From: Coriaria nepalensis
Lineage: Eukaryota; Streptophyta; Magnoliopsida; Cucurbitales; Coriariaceae
Assembly (NCBI GenBank): GCA_027186245.1
Contig: CP114488.1
Span: forward strand, 11,017,501-11,081,500
DNA length: 64,000 bases
Reading direction: 5' to 3'
Each line of letters starts with the position of its first letter. Positions within the stretch are counted from its first letter, which is position 1. The position numbers and the translations under genes were made by a program. The notes below the pieces were generated by a model. The model saw only the letters and a list, made by a program, of their open reading frames with translations, was not told the DNA's origin and did no database searches. This document shows, piece by piece, positions 9,831 to 21,562 of this stretch.

Positions 9831-12008
9831 ATGGCGCCTAAAATTTTCTGGCTGATTATGATATTAGCTTACCCTGTCTGTGTTCCTGAGCTTATGCATG
9901 TCGAATCGACCGATGAAGCCTTCACATCCGTAGTTATATCTCAAAAGGGGCTTGATTTTGTCAAGGAGTTGCTCGTAGTTAAAGCGATTTCTTCCATAAT
10001 CCCACTCTACTTGCCGAAGATTGAGAAAACTGTGAAAATTCCATTTATCGGCAATGTTCATATGGTCTTATCGAACACAACGATTTACGAAATCGATGTT
10101 GCCTCTTCCTATGTTAATCCAGGGGATTCAGGTATTGCGATTATTGCTTCAGGGACGACGTGCAATTTGAGTACGAATTGGCATTATGCTTACAGTACTT
10201 GGGTTGTTCCTGTCGAGATTTCCGATAAAGGAAATGCCTCAGTTCAGGTATAGGCTTTTTTTTTGTTAAAACCTTCCCTGCTTAAACTGAAATTCAAGCT
10301 GGTATTTTTATGTTTATGAGAGAAGATGGAGTTTTATTTCCATTTTCTTCAGAAATTTCATTCATTTGATATGCTGGGAAGGAAGATTGGGTGTAATTAT
10401 AAACTGGAGTTTGGTTTGGAATTAAGATTAGTGTATTTTAGTTAGATTCCATGGGCTTGAAGTAGGTTTTGGACCTTACTGCGGCGTTGTCTGTAGTATT
10501 CAGACTCTTTTTTTAATACTTCATTTTTGCTTCATTTAAGGTTGTAGGCATGGAAGTGGGGCTTACATTGAGCTTGGAAATTCAACAAGGCACTTTGAAA
10601 CTGTTACTTCTCGATTGCGGTTGCTATGTCAAAGATATTTCTATAGAATTAGATGGAGGAGCATCTTGGCTTTATCAAGGGTATGAATTTTCATTCATAA
10701 CTTGTGTATTCAGTTGAATTGGAATCACCAATGTTTTTCTAATGTTATATTTTAATAATATTTGTTATATTTTAATAATATTTGTTATATTTTAATAATA
10801 TTTGTTTTGGTAATCTAAAGGATGATATATGCTTTTGAGGAGCAAATAGAAGCGGCCGTTGAAAATGCGATTTCCAAGAAACTTAGAGAAGGGGTTGTAA
10901 AGCTTGATTCATTTTTGCAAGAACTTCCCAAGGAAATCCCCGTGGACGATAATGCTTCATTGAACGTAACTCTTGTGCAGGACCCCTTTGTGAAAAACTC
11001 TTCCATTGGGTTCGAGATCAATGGTCTATTTACCGCAAGAGAAACAATTCCAGCTCTTAAATATCACCAGTATGTGAATTCACCTCCAGTTTCCTGCTCA
11101 GGTCCACCAAAAATGCTTGGAATTTCATTGGATGAAGCAGTCTTCAACTCTGCCTCTGCCCTCTACTACAATGTAAGATTCAAGTTTTGAATAAAAGGTT
11201 GAGTTTCACCATTCGTTTTGTATTAAAGTTTTTATTTGTATTGTCAGGCAGAATTCATGCAATGGGTTGTGGATCAAATACCGGATCAGTCACTTCTGAA
11301 TACTGCTGGATGGAGATTTATCATTCCTCAGCTATACAAGAAGTACCCAAACCATGACATGGAGTTAAATATTTCCTTTTCTTCTCCTCCAATCATAACG
11401 ATTTCAGACAACAATATTGATGCCACAGTATGTGTAGATCTCGTAATCAATGTTTTGGAGAGTGGGGAGGCAATACCTGTCGCTTGCATCTCACTGGTAA
11501 GCTTTATTCATAGAAAATTTCAGGAATCTATTAGCTTATTGTAGAGATATATATATATATATATATATTTAATCTAATTTCTCTATTGGTAAAGGTGATT
11601 CATGGCTCAGGTGTGGTCAAGGTATCGGGTAATAACTTAGTTGGGTCTGTTAAATTGAACAACTTTTCAATGTTGTTGAAGTGGAGTAATATTGGCAATC
11701 TTCGCATGTATCTAGTTCAGGTATTTTCTAGCCTTGTAATATAAACTAACTTCTGTGTTTGTTTTTCTAACTAATAGAAGGTGTAATCTCTCCATATATT
11801 ACAGCCTGTGATATGGACACTTATTCAAACAGTGGGCTTGCCATTTGTGAACTCACACCTCGGAAAAGGGTTCCCTTTGCCTATAATTCATGGTTTTACC
11901 CTCGACAATGCTGAAATATCCTGCTCGAATTCAAGGCTTACTGTTTGCAGTGATGTTATATTCGCAGAAACACAGAATCTTGGTCGGTTTCTCATGTTGT
12001 TCAGATAA
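9831..12008 (+). CDS. LBP/BPI-family lipopolysaccharide/lipid-binding protein
   Basis: Six exons close in phase: 9831-10247, 10541-10680, 10821-11172, 11248-11496, 11595-11720, 11805-12008; 495 aa. A signal peptide (MAPKIFWLIMILAYPVCVPEL...) is followed by an N-terminal barrel (GLDFVKELLVVKAIS..., LPKIEKTVKIPFIGNVHMVLSN) and a second barrel. Typical family features include the Cys pair region (KLLLLDCGCYVKDISIELDGGASWLYQG), multiple N-glycosylation sites and a C-terminal FPLPIIHGFTLDNAEI motif. It resembles the Arabidopsis LBP/BPI-related proteins (LBR-1/2), which bind bacterial LPS and support LPS-triggered defence outputs. It is secreted by inference. It has no evident operon-like partner; eIF1A shares its promoter. 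Confidence 0.9.
10744..10803. repeat. 20-bp tandem repeat, three copies, in an intron
   Basis: The unit GTTATATTTTAATAATATTT is repeated three times without spacer in intron 2 of the LBP/BPI gene, just before exon 3. Confidence 0.9.
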
Positions 12009-12599
12009 ACAATGCTCGCGACAAGGTTTGGGGAACCTCTTGAACACGGTTAGAGGGAAAGGAAAATGAGCTGCTTACCTTTGTATACTCTGGTTTTTTG
12101 TGTATGCTGGGTTTCTAGTTGAAATTGTACAACTGTAAGTTTATGAAAACTCTTGTAAATATTCTGAAAAATGTCAATTTATATGTTCTTTTTAAAAACC
12201 ATTGCCATGGTTGATTTCCACGTGAAGTGGGTGCTTGCTTTGTTTAATAAATTTTGTAATGATCGTGTTTTTTAACAGAAGATTAATAGGAATAGAGGGA
12301 TTCTGTGATGAGAAATGTTTTTTGGTGGAGATATCTATAATTACACCTATCAGTTTTATGCCGTTCCAATATACGTCTCTAGAAGCCCAACTGCACATTT
12401 TGGGCCGAAAACTCTACGCAGTCCATAGAAAAAACCAGCCCACCAATAACACCTCAACAAAATCCCCGAAATTTAACCCCAAATTGATCTTTCCTTAGGG
12501 TTAGGGTTTCTATTCCTTGCAGTGCGTTGCATTTACGCTGGTTGTCATCAGTTATTTCCACTCATCTTGCAGCGCGAGGGTTTATCTGTCTTCGATTTC
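12009..12599. other. Spacer, 3' flank of LBP/BPI gene and promoter of OB-fold gene
   Basis: No gene seen. The promoter half contains GGGCC motifs (about 12390-12410) and a doubled TTAGGGTTAGGGTTT telo-box at 12494-12508, about 95 bases above the next ATG. Open frames at 12192-12498 are not conserved-looking. Confidence 0.5.
12494..12508 (+). promoter_or_regulatory. Doubled telo-box upstream of OB-fold gene
   Basis: TTAGGGTTAGGGTTT, the reverse complement of two overlapping AACCCTAA boxes. Confidence 0.5.
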
Positions 12600-13316
12600 A
12601 TGGCGACTAAGATGGCGACGGCAACAGCGACTAAGACGGAGACCGCAACGACGAAGAGGAAGCCGCTCTTTGTCAAAGTGGAAGACCTCAAACCAGGCAC
12701 GAGCGGCCACACCCTTACGGTTAAGGTGGTGAGCTATAAGGATGTGAAGGTTGTCAATAAAGGTGTCCGATCGTCGATGCTAATGGCCCGACCTCAACAT
12801 CCGACCCGTATAACTGAATGTCTCGTCGGCGATGAGACTGGCTCCATAATCTTCACCGCTCGAAATGATCAAGGTATCTCATTACTGTACAGTAATCATA
12901 TTTTTGAAGTGAGGAAAGAGGAGATATAGGAATCATGAGGATCTGTTATGATGGTGCCTGTATTTGAAATTGTTTAGGAAAAAAAAAAACATGTGATTGT
13001 TCGTTTCATTTCTGGTTCTGAAAAGGACTGAGTTTTATTGTTCTTCATTGTTAAACCCAAATGGTAGTTACTATTGTTGAACTTATGCACTGATTAATGG
13101 TTGCTTTGTTTTATGAATTATGATGCAGTTGATATTATGAAGGAGGGTGCAACTGTAATAATTCGCAATGCAAAGATCGGCATGTTCAAGGGTTCAATGA
13201 GACTAGCTGTCGACAAATGGGGGCGAGTTGAGGTGACGGAACCGGCCAACTTTGTGGTTAAAGACGATAACAACCTTTCTCTGGTCGAGTATGAACTGGT
13301 AAACGTTGAGGAGTGA
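12600..13316 (+). CDS. OB-fold nucleic-acid-binding protein (At4g28440/SOSS-B-like)
   Basis: Exons 12600-12873 and 13129-13316 join in phase to give 153 aa. The start is the ATG in ATTTCATGGCGACTAAG; an in-frame ATG at 12522 would add a non-conserved leader. After a Thr/Ala/Lys-rich N-terminus the OB fold runs from about residue 24: KVEDLKPGTSGHTLTVKVVS, ITECLVGDETGSIIFTARNDQ, then VDIMKEGATVIIRNAKIGMF and MRLAVDKWGRVE. This matches a small plant family annotated as At4g28440-like, related to SOSS complex subunit B, a single-stranded DNA-binding repair factor. Binding to ssDNA or RNA is likely; a precise role is not established. Confidence 0.88.
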
Positions 13317-14825
13317 GTTTTTTTCCCTTCCTCTCGGTTGTAAAACCGAGAAGTAAGAAGTGAATATTTTTTAAGTTATTAGATACTAATTGTTTATTAC
13401 TATCCCGAACCAGTGTAATGAATGAACTACTGCTCGCGAGGATATAGTTTGGTGTGGGTACACAAATCTAGCTTTAATGATGTAGTTTTGATCTTATGCG
13501 TTTGATGTGTTGAATGTGATTGAAATGTAGAAGAGATTTTATGGGGTATTCGCTACTTTTGTGTTGCTTTCTCACATGGAAAGTAAATAGAATTGGTGGT
13601 CTTGACATGTTCATGGTTTCATTTGTGCCATTTTCGTGTAATTTGGGTAAAGCCCAGGCATTGTTCAAAGTTCCTTCTTATTACCAGCACAATCGATTGG
13701 CCGTTTTCATAAAGAAAATTTGAAGCAATGGATCATTCTACCATGGGTGGTGGAAGCAGAGAAGATGGGATTTGGATTCGGTGCAAAACATATGAGTTCG
13801 GACCGATCCAGCACCGAGAAGATAGCATTTTTGTCAAAACGATTCGATACTGTCAATCATAATCATAGTAATACACGCAAACTAGAATCGATACAAATTG
13901 AAAAGGCAAAGCATGTTATTCTTGCCTCTTTAAATAGTGGATCTTGAGTCTAGGAACTACCAATATCCTTTTGCCAAGTTGAAACATGCATTTAGTCTGG
14001 TTATTCCAGTTGATCAAGTTTTATCAGGAAGACTGGAGACCGCTCACTGCCAAATATATATAGAGTTATTTGACGTCAAAATTACTGCACAAAAAAATGA
14101 AAAAGAGAGAATAATGTGCGGATTCAAGATATATCATGACTATAAAACTTTATTACACCAATTACAGGAAAATTCAATCATGGCTTATTACATGTTCATG
14201 GGCTATATAACAAGCAACTTATAATCAAAATAGATATTATGGGAACAATTCAAGAAGGTTAAAAACAAGGTCTCCGATTAGAAAGCTCAAGAAATCCAAT
14301 TTTGTCTGAGACAGCTCACTGGAAACTTCTAAATAACAGCATCCACAGTCTTAAATTGCAGAATTTTGTCAAGACTCCCCTCAAACCCTCCGACCATTCA
14401 CTACACATCATTGGATGCTGGTTAACACAAATTATCAGTATGATGAAGATTTCAAATTGAATAGTGCAATTGGGTAAATCATTTCTACTTGATCTGAAAT
14501 AAGACTGACCATCCATAAACATGTATATATGCATCGCAGGTCATCAATCAACAAAACTTATTAGGCCTAAACTTTAATATCAACTGGTACCATCCTATGA
14601 TACTCCAATAAATGTAATAGCGGCCTCTAAATCATTAAATCAAAATGGAAAATAAATCCTCAAACAGAACTTAAACAGTGGTATGGACATCCAATCAATG
14701 TATACCACAATTTATTACAAACTCAAGTACTATAGTCAAATGAATAACCTATTAATGATATAATCCCCTAGTACATTCAATTGGTAAGCAAAAACAGCTT
14801 GTGTAATTTCATCTTGCTTTCGTCC
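13317..14825. other. Intergenic; small unexplained ORF and NFD6 3' flank
   Basis: Low-complexity intergenic DNA. A 44-codon frame at 13728-13862 (starting MDHSTMGGGSREDG) looks more protein-like than its surroundings but matches no family I recognise. The part above about 14300 is probably 3' flank of the NFD6-like gene. Confidence 0.4.
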
Positions 14826-15981
14826 TCATCTAGTCATATCCTTGCCTACAACATAGAAACGAAGGAAATGTATCTTTGTTTTCTTTTCACTTGAAGAACA
14901 AAAGGGAAAAGGGTACGAACTATTTGAAAACTTAATTTGGAAGACAACATGAAATGAGTGATGAAGGGAAAAAAGATAACTCTACATCAAGTTCAGGTAT
15001 TAGTACCAAATAAAAGGAAGAGACGAGATTTAACATCAGACCCTTCACTATGTCTTTAATGCGGTAATTTCTACAAAAGCTGCTATATGCATATTTTATG
15101 CATACTTTCCTACATTCTAAATAAACTCGATCACAGTTTAAAAGCCTTAACGTGAATTTGGTAAGCACGGACTCACCAGAGTAGTAATAGGACGAGAAGA
15201 ACATCAAGGGACATAAAAGTGGGCTTAGCTACCTAATTCAGAGCAAAATACAATAGTTAGGAAGCCTAAAAGCAGAGCCACTTTTATGATCAACATAAGC
15301 AAGAAAGTTCCATGACGAGCAAGAAAGTTTTATACAAGCATCTTTATGGTATGGTGTAATAACTCAAATAGAGGAGGTGAAGAAGAACAAATTAGCCCAA
15401 AACGAAACTTTCTGCTGCCCTCATCAAAGAAGTTTAACCCAAAGAATTAACCAACAGCAGCATAACTAAAACTCATGTTCATGAAGCTATACTACAGCAG
15501 CAATTCTAATCTTCCTTCATATATCGATTACTTTATCAAATCAAATCATATAGGATCATAATCTGCACATTCAATCAAAGAATCACAGTGTACAAAACAG
15601 AAGGAGAAAGCTGAAATTACCTTCCGGAAGCAAACCATAACTGCAGCGAGAGACAGAAAGCATTGAAGTCATCAACGCAGAAGCTGTTGCCGTATGGTAT
15701 GGTAGCATCGACTCCATACAGAAGCTCAATTCAGCTGGACACCTTCACCATAAAGGAAACATTATATTGAAGAGATAAGCCAAATTCATATCAGAAAAAT
15801 GAAACCGAAAAAATCTAGGAATTTCCCCGCGTCTTCACCTGAGAGTGCGCTGAGCTGGTTTGTTCGCTGCGAAGCGGAACGATGTACGAGCTGATCTGGC
15901 TTCGGAACCAAGCCGAGACGCCGCATTGCGAGCTGAGCTGGAACATGCACGGAAGACGGATCTGGCGGCGAAGGAAGCCAT
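14826..15981 (-). CDS. NFD6: NFD6-like mitochondrial protein
   Basis: Three exons close in phase: 15981-15839, 15742-15621 and a short 14845-14826, giving 94 aa. The first exon encodes an Arg/Ser/Ala-rich mitochondrial presequence ([20 protein letters not shown]...). The second carries the family block [20 protein letters not shown] and [19 protein letters not shown]. The last exon adds only KDMTR, similar to the short alternative tails of this family. NUCLEAR FUSION DEFECTIVE 6 is a small mitochondrial protein needed for polar-nuclei fusion in Arabidopsis; its molecular action is unclear. No unsplit frame covers it, because the exons are short. The last exon is the least certain part. It is head-to-head with CBP20. 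Confidence 0.82.
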
Positions 15982-16413
15982 TGTTGATCTGAGAAAAGAG
16001 CGGACAAGTTGAAGAATTCAGATGGCCACTCGAAGAGGATGATAGTAAAGGTAGGGTTTAGCGGCTTAAACTTAAAAACCCTTTGAGCTGATGTTTGGAT
16101 GTGTAGATACTGTACACTCCACCACGATTTTGCTTTTTAAAAAAAAACTCGTCACTGTTTGGTTACACGTTATAACGTAGCCTTAACGAGGTTTATAGTT
16201 ATTCCCACAACGATTCAACAGAAATGCATTGCCACTGACCTCAACCTCAAGCCAGCTAATGTGAAACGCTCCGTCTGGAATCGGTGATTTTGGCGCTCTT
16301 TCTTCCTTGTCCTCACCTCTCTCTCCTCCTATTCTGTGCGGATTCTTCAGTTGTGCTGTTGGTTAAGGAAAGTTTCTCGCTTTAGCAGCAGCAGCAGCGA
16401 CAATTCACTCTCT
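15982..16413. promoter_or_regulatory. Bidirectional promoter, NFD6-like / CBP20
   Basis: The two divergent ATGs are 432 bases apart. A telo-box (TAGGGTTTA, 16052-16060) lies in the NFD6 leader. A CAG run (GCAGCAGCAGCAGC) sits in the CBP20 leader near 16385-16399. No clear TATA box is seen. Confidence 0.5.
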
Positions 16414-18137
16414 ATGGCTTCTCTGTTCAAGGTAAATTTCCTATCTCCATCTCGATTTTTCAGTTCCAAGGCTCGTTCTGTAAAATTATTGGAGGCGAAT
16501 GGAATGTGATGTTTAGGGAATCTGTAAAGTTACACAGTGGGGGAGCTGGTGAGTTGATAAGACAGTTGGGATTTAGGGTTAGGTCTAGTCTGATTGATTT
16601 TGGTACTATGCTATTGAAGTTATAGGTATTCATTTGTGCTTATGTTATCTACTATTATTGGTTTAGGATGCTTCCAAGCTATCAGCATATAGGGACAGAA
16701 GGTTTCCGGGTTCACAGGAAGATTTTGAGCATGCATTGCGGACGTCTACAACTGTTTACATTGGAAATATGTCATTTTATACAACAGAAGAGCAAGTTTA
16801 CGAGCTGTTTTCTCGTGCTGGAGAAATCAAGAAGATAATAATGGGGTTGGATAAGAATACCAAAACACCTTGCGGCTTTTGTTTCGTCTTGTAAGTGTAC
16901 ATACTTCATAATTTCTAGGTAGATTCAAGGAGGTTTAGATTAAGATAGTCCATTTTGCTTGAAGTTCAGGCTTTTCATCTGAAATCTAGTGTATATCTTC
17001 TTGTGTGAGACAAAAGGAAGATTCCTTATGGAAAATCCACCCCTTTAGTGACAATTCATTGACAATCGTTTTCTCTTTCTCAATGTTATAAAGATTCTAC
17101 TCTCGGGAAGATACTGATGATGCAGTGAAATATGTAAGTGGCACTATTCTTGATGATCGTCCTATCCGTGTGGATTTTGACTGGGGATTTCAAGAAGGTA
17201 GGCAATGGGGCCGTGGTCGAAGTGGTGGACAGGTGATTTCACCCCCCTCTCTTTCTTCTTCTCATTTTTACGAGAAATGGTCTCCCATTAATGTCTAATT
17301 ATTTGCTCTTTGGCTTTGGTTTCCAGGTGCGAGATGAATATCGTACTGACTATGATCCTGATATCCATTTTATTCCTTAAAAAATAATAATAATATAATC
17401 TTATCATTTTGCATTATTGCTCTATTTGTGAGAATTACTTTTTCCCCTTAGTTTCCTTAATGTATAATACGTAGAGGTGGCTATGGAAAGTTAGTTCAGA
17501 AAGAGTTAGAAGCGCAGAGGCAGCTTGTGGATTATGGTACCGGTTCTTTGGGGTCATTTCCTCCTGTCATAGCTCCTCAGTGTGAGTATATAAAAGCTTA
17601 CTATATAATCTCCTACCCTCAGCAAGCTTTTTGTTTCATTTGCGCTTTTCTTAATTTTGTTTTTCACTCTTACAGATGGTGGTAGACATGGGGGTGGCTA
17701 TGGTCATGGAGGTTCCTATCGGCATGGTAGAGGTAACACTTTTAGAAAGATAGAGTAAAACATAAGATTGAAGTGCTTGTAGTTGTTTATTAAAGCCATA
17801 AACGTCTCCCATTTAAAGTTCTTTTATCACAAGCAGATTACAATAGGAAGCGGAACCGAGATGATGACAGCCATGCAAATGATCGGAATAAGAGGAGTTA
17901 TGGTCATGAATCTAGGAGAAACTCCAATCATGACTCTAGACCGGTAATTTCTGGTTCCTTAGATCTTACCCTTGTATAACACTTATGCTAAAAGGATACT
18001 GATTCTTATTCGTGAACTGATTCTAATTTTCTCTTCCGCACCATTTGTATTTGATTATACAGGAGAAGAACCCAAGATTCCGAGAGAGTGGTGACTCTGA
18101 TGATGATGAAGAAGATGACCGGAAACAGCAGCCTTAG
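16414..18137 (+). CDS. CBP20: Nuclear cap-binding protein subunit 2 (CBP20)
   Basis: Eight exons close in phase: 16414-16431, 16667-16890, 17094-17232, 17327-17360, 17471-17581, 17676-17732, 17837-17943, 18063-18137; 254 aa. The RRM has RNP2 VYIGNMSF (36-43) and RNP1 around CGFCFVLF. Tyr14 (LSAYRD) and Tyr37 match the two human cap-stacking tyrosines (Tyr20, Tyr43). [20 protein letters not shown] and the segment from [11 protein letters not shown] to [16 protein letters not shown] are family hallmarks. The plant-specific tail has a basic nuclear-localisation region (NRKRNRDDD...RNKRS). With CBP80 it binds the m7G cap and supports splicing and miRNA processing. The fourth intron is of the AT-AC U12 type; without it the conserved DPGRGGYG cannot be made. 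Confidence 0.96.
17361..17470 (+). other. U12-type AT-AC intron in CBP20
   Basis: The intron starts ATATCCAT (7 of 8 matches to the U12 consensus ATATCCTT) and ends AC. A perfect TTCCTTAAT branch box lies at 17453-17461, about 10 bases before the 3' end. There is no usable GT donor here, and this splice alone restores the conserved DP-GRGGYGK frame. Confidence 0.93.
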
Positions 18138-18586
18138 CCAGGTCTAACCTTAAGATATAGCAACTGTTCTCTCGTGTTATACTTCTTGATTCCGTAGTTC
18201 AATATTCTAAGAACTAAGTTTGCCTTTGTATTACCTTATGGTTCCAGTTAATCTTTTTACGCATCATGCACTGTCTTATGATAACATCAAACCGACGCGT
18301 GATATTCAAAAGAAGGGAAAAAATAAATATTACAAGACCTGTCAAAGATGCATCCAAAATTTCTTTTCGGACATAGAGATTACATCAAAACAATTTTCGT
18401 ATCCCATGATCTTGCACAAAGAGATATTCTATCTGCCATAACTCCAACATGTTGGCTACGGCATGCAATCCTCGAAGTTTCAGCTGCTCAAGAAAACCAG
18501 ATTGAGTTGGAAAAACTTGCAAATGACTCAAGATGGAACATCCATGCTGCCATACGCGCATGTAGAGCTGCCTTCCCACTGAGACT
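18138..18586. other. Tail-to-tail spacer, CBP20 / DCAF13
   Basis: 449 bases between stop codons of convergent genes; the 3' UTRs may overlap. No gene is seen, and the open frames across 18220-18602 are not conserved-looking. Confidence 0.5.
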
Positions 18587-21562
18587 TCATTCGACTTCTT
18601 GAATGATTCTCTTCTTACGCAATGGCCCAGCTGAAATGCTTCCAGGAGCACTGTGAGCTTTCCTCCTCTCTTCTTTTCTTCTCTCAGAGTCGATAATAGT
18701 GCGTCTAAGAGCAGCAGCCTTGTATATTGGTTTTGGCAAATGTCTGTGCCTATATTACCCCAATCCAGATAAGCAATCAGAAAAGGCCCAATCTCATCAA
18801 TAAAGTACAAATTATGGTTTCATATTTACCTCACTATGCGCTTCACCTCAGGAAGGTGCTTGTACCGGTTTTTCACAGCCTCATGATACTCGTGCCTTCT
18901 TTGTTCTCTAGGTAGAAGCTGCAAAAACATTGTTTATTAATTTAATCAGTATCATCAAAAGCCTCTAATCATTCTTACTTCCAAGTAAACAGTGATGCCT
19001 GTGGAAAGAACCAAGAAGATATTCTTACAACTCCTAATTGTTCAGATGCTTTGGCCTTCCAAATCCTAAGGTTAGTGTCATCACTTCCTGATATAACATA
19101 ACTTGCATCACAGCTGTACTTAACACAGAACACCCTGCATAGACAATCATGGTTTCAGCACTGAGTTAATATTTTCAGAGTATTAAGAAAGAAAATAGAT
19201 TCTCAGACAATTATGTGGAGCAGTGCAAACCTTTGCATTCTCTTTGTGTGATAGATCTCTCGACTGTGGCCCCCATTATACTGGAAAATTCTTACCTATA
19301 AAATACATATTAATTGTATGACAATGACCCTTTTTATCCAAAAACACAGTTGACTTGGAAATGACAATAGTTGTGACTCACAGTTCTATCATAAGATCCA
19401 GTGACAAATTCTCGACCAGTTGGTGAGAAATCAATATCCATTCTGAAAAACAGACGATTTAAGTTAACATGCATGGCTCACAAAGAAAGTAAATGAGGAA
19501 AAAGCAAGATGATAGGATATTGCTGAAACTATCATCTTACACAGCAGAAACATGATCCTTGTGCACACACTTGGCCTCATCGAGTTTTCTAGCATCATAA
19601 CTATAGCAACTACAGTCCTCATTTGCCTGCATCACATAAACCCATAGCTAGTCTTAAGGCAACAAGAAATACCATGTATATGATTATATGAAGGCCTATA
19701 GTTCACAGCAGAAAAACAAAAAGGAGCACGGAAAAATCTAATACAAGACACTTACAGCTGTAAAGTTCATTGGTTCCATTGGATTCCAAGATATTGAGTT
19801 GGTTTTGGTCTGTTAAAAGGACGATAAAAGTTAGCATGACCAAGAACTGATTGCATTAGCTCCTACATCTTTGTGCAGGAATATTTGCTGCATGTACTAG
19901 CAGCTATTCATATTCTTCAAAATTGTATCTTGGAGATATAAAAATTTTGTTCCTTATGGTGTGTAACAATTACCCTCATGATTATTTTTCTTGCTGGAGA
20001 TGACATGCGCAAGTCATAGAGTGCAATGCTGCGATCACTGCAAAGAAAACAAATGACATATGAACTAAATTTGTTGCAATTTATCGAAAGTACAAGTCTT
20101 GACATACCTAGCTGATGTTGCCAAGACATTTGGTTCTCCAGGATTGAAACGGAGAGAAATAACAGTGTCTGATCCCCACTCAAAGCTGTTCACTGGCTGA
20201 GATCTATATACGAAATCAGTCATTTATAAACAGGAAGAAGAAATACAAAGCTTAACAGAAATCAAAGAATGAGAGATAAATAGAAAAACCTGTTGTGGTC
20301 CCAAATGGCAACTTGAGCACCAGCTGTAGCAAAAAGATTACCTTCCCATTGATGATCGACAGCCCTAAAGGTCAAAATTATGCTTTAGAAACAGTTAGAA
20401 GATCTCAAAATAAGATCAAATTATGTGGAAAACTTACCAAAATGCATTCTTCCATACATAAACTGCCATAGGCTGAAAGGATATCTTCCACTAGTTAGTA
20501 AGAACAATACATAGTATTCAAACACTATAGCATAAAACACTGTGAACACATTATGAAGACTACCTCTGCAGATGTATCTGCAGTATCATATGTATCGAGA
20601 GTAGGAATCGGGACATTCCACAGCCTGACACTGAATTAAAAAAGGTTCAAAGCATACTAAATAAATATAACCATGTTCAAAAGATTGATGTCCCAAAGGT
20701 GGGTCCTTACGTGCAATCAGTTCCACATGAAATGAGAGTGCTTCCATCTGTGGATACTGTTAATCCTCGTACAGCACCTTGATGACCAGGAAATTGACGA
20801 ACTGTTCTCCTTTAAATTTAAGAGGAAAAGCATATACAAATGTCAACCGCTTATGAAGGAAGTAGATAAGCCAACTGATAACACCATGTATAATGTTGAC
20901 AAGATGACAAAAGAATCCAGAAAAAGTTAGAAATCTTCATGTGATTACCTGTTACCCATATCCCACAGACGAATATCTGTAAACGAAACAGAAGGAGAAA
21001 GAATGAGCTTTGACAGAAGCACATGAACAAAATCCATATTCTACACAAAAATAACAGAGAACGAAATACCTCCATCCATTGAACCAGAAAATATTCCTTT
21101 CAAGTGATTTGGATTCTTCGCCATGCAAGAAACTGCATCTACATGGCCGTCCATAGCTCCAATAAAAGGTCTAGCGAAAATCTAAAATACCAAAAGTAAT
21201 CAAATAACTATTTCCGTCAAATTTGAAATGCCTAAAAAATATCATGTCGAATGAAGTTATGCATTTTGAATTCCAAACTCCACCTTGTCGAGTTTAGCGG
21301 CATTCACTGCTCGGACATACTCGGTCGCCTTTTCTTGCGGTCGGAGGCTTGGGTCGAAGTTCCTGAAGACTCTCTGATCCAATTTAATGAAATTTTAAAT
21401 GTTTTGTGAGAGAATTCGAAGGAGAGAAAAGGTATTAAGGTCAAATCAAGAAATCTAGAAAGAGAAGAAGTGTTCATATGGTGAGGCACGAATTACCTGG
21501 AGGTCTTGACTCCGTTCACGAGTAAAATCATCTGTGGAGCGTGATATCACCTTGACCTTCAT
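18587..21562 (-). CDS. DCAF13: DCAF13/SOF1 WD40 ribosome-biogenesis protein
   Basis: Seventeen exons close in phase from ATG 21562 to stop 18587; 449 aa, normal for the family. MKVKVISRSTDDFTRERSQDLQRVFRNFDP is split over the first two exons. WD40 repeats follow (GHVDAVSCMAKNP, DIRLWDMGN, HQGAVRGLTVSTDGSTLISCG, TVRLWNVP, VAIWDHNR, SDRSIALYDLR, HVSAVMDIDFSPTGREFVTG, VRIFQYN, NLRIWKAKA). The C-terminal Sof1 region includes EYHEAVKNRYKHLPEVKRI, RHLPKPIYKAAALRRTI and HSAPGSISAGPLRKKRII. It acts in the nucleolar small-subunit processome for 18S rRNA maturation and may be a DDB1-CUL4 substrate receptor. The leader holds a telo-box (21641-21649). It is convergent with CBP20. Confidence 0.96.

Noticed and set aside
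10744..10803. Regular repeats considered as a CRISPR array
   Set aside because: Units are adjacent without unique spacers, and the DNA is plant nuclear; these are tandem repeats.
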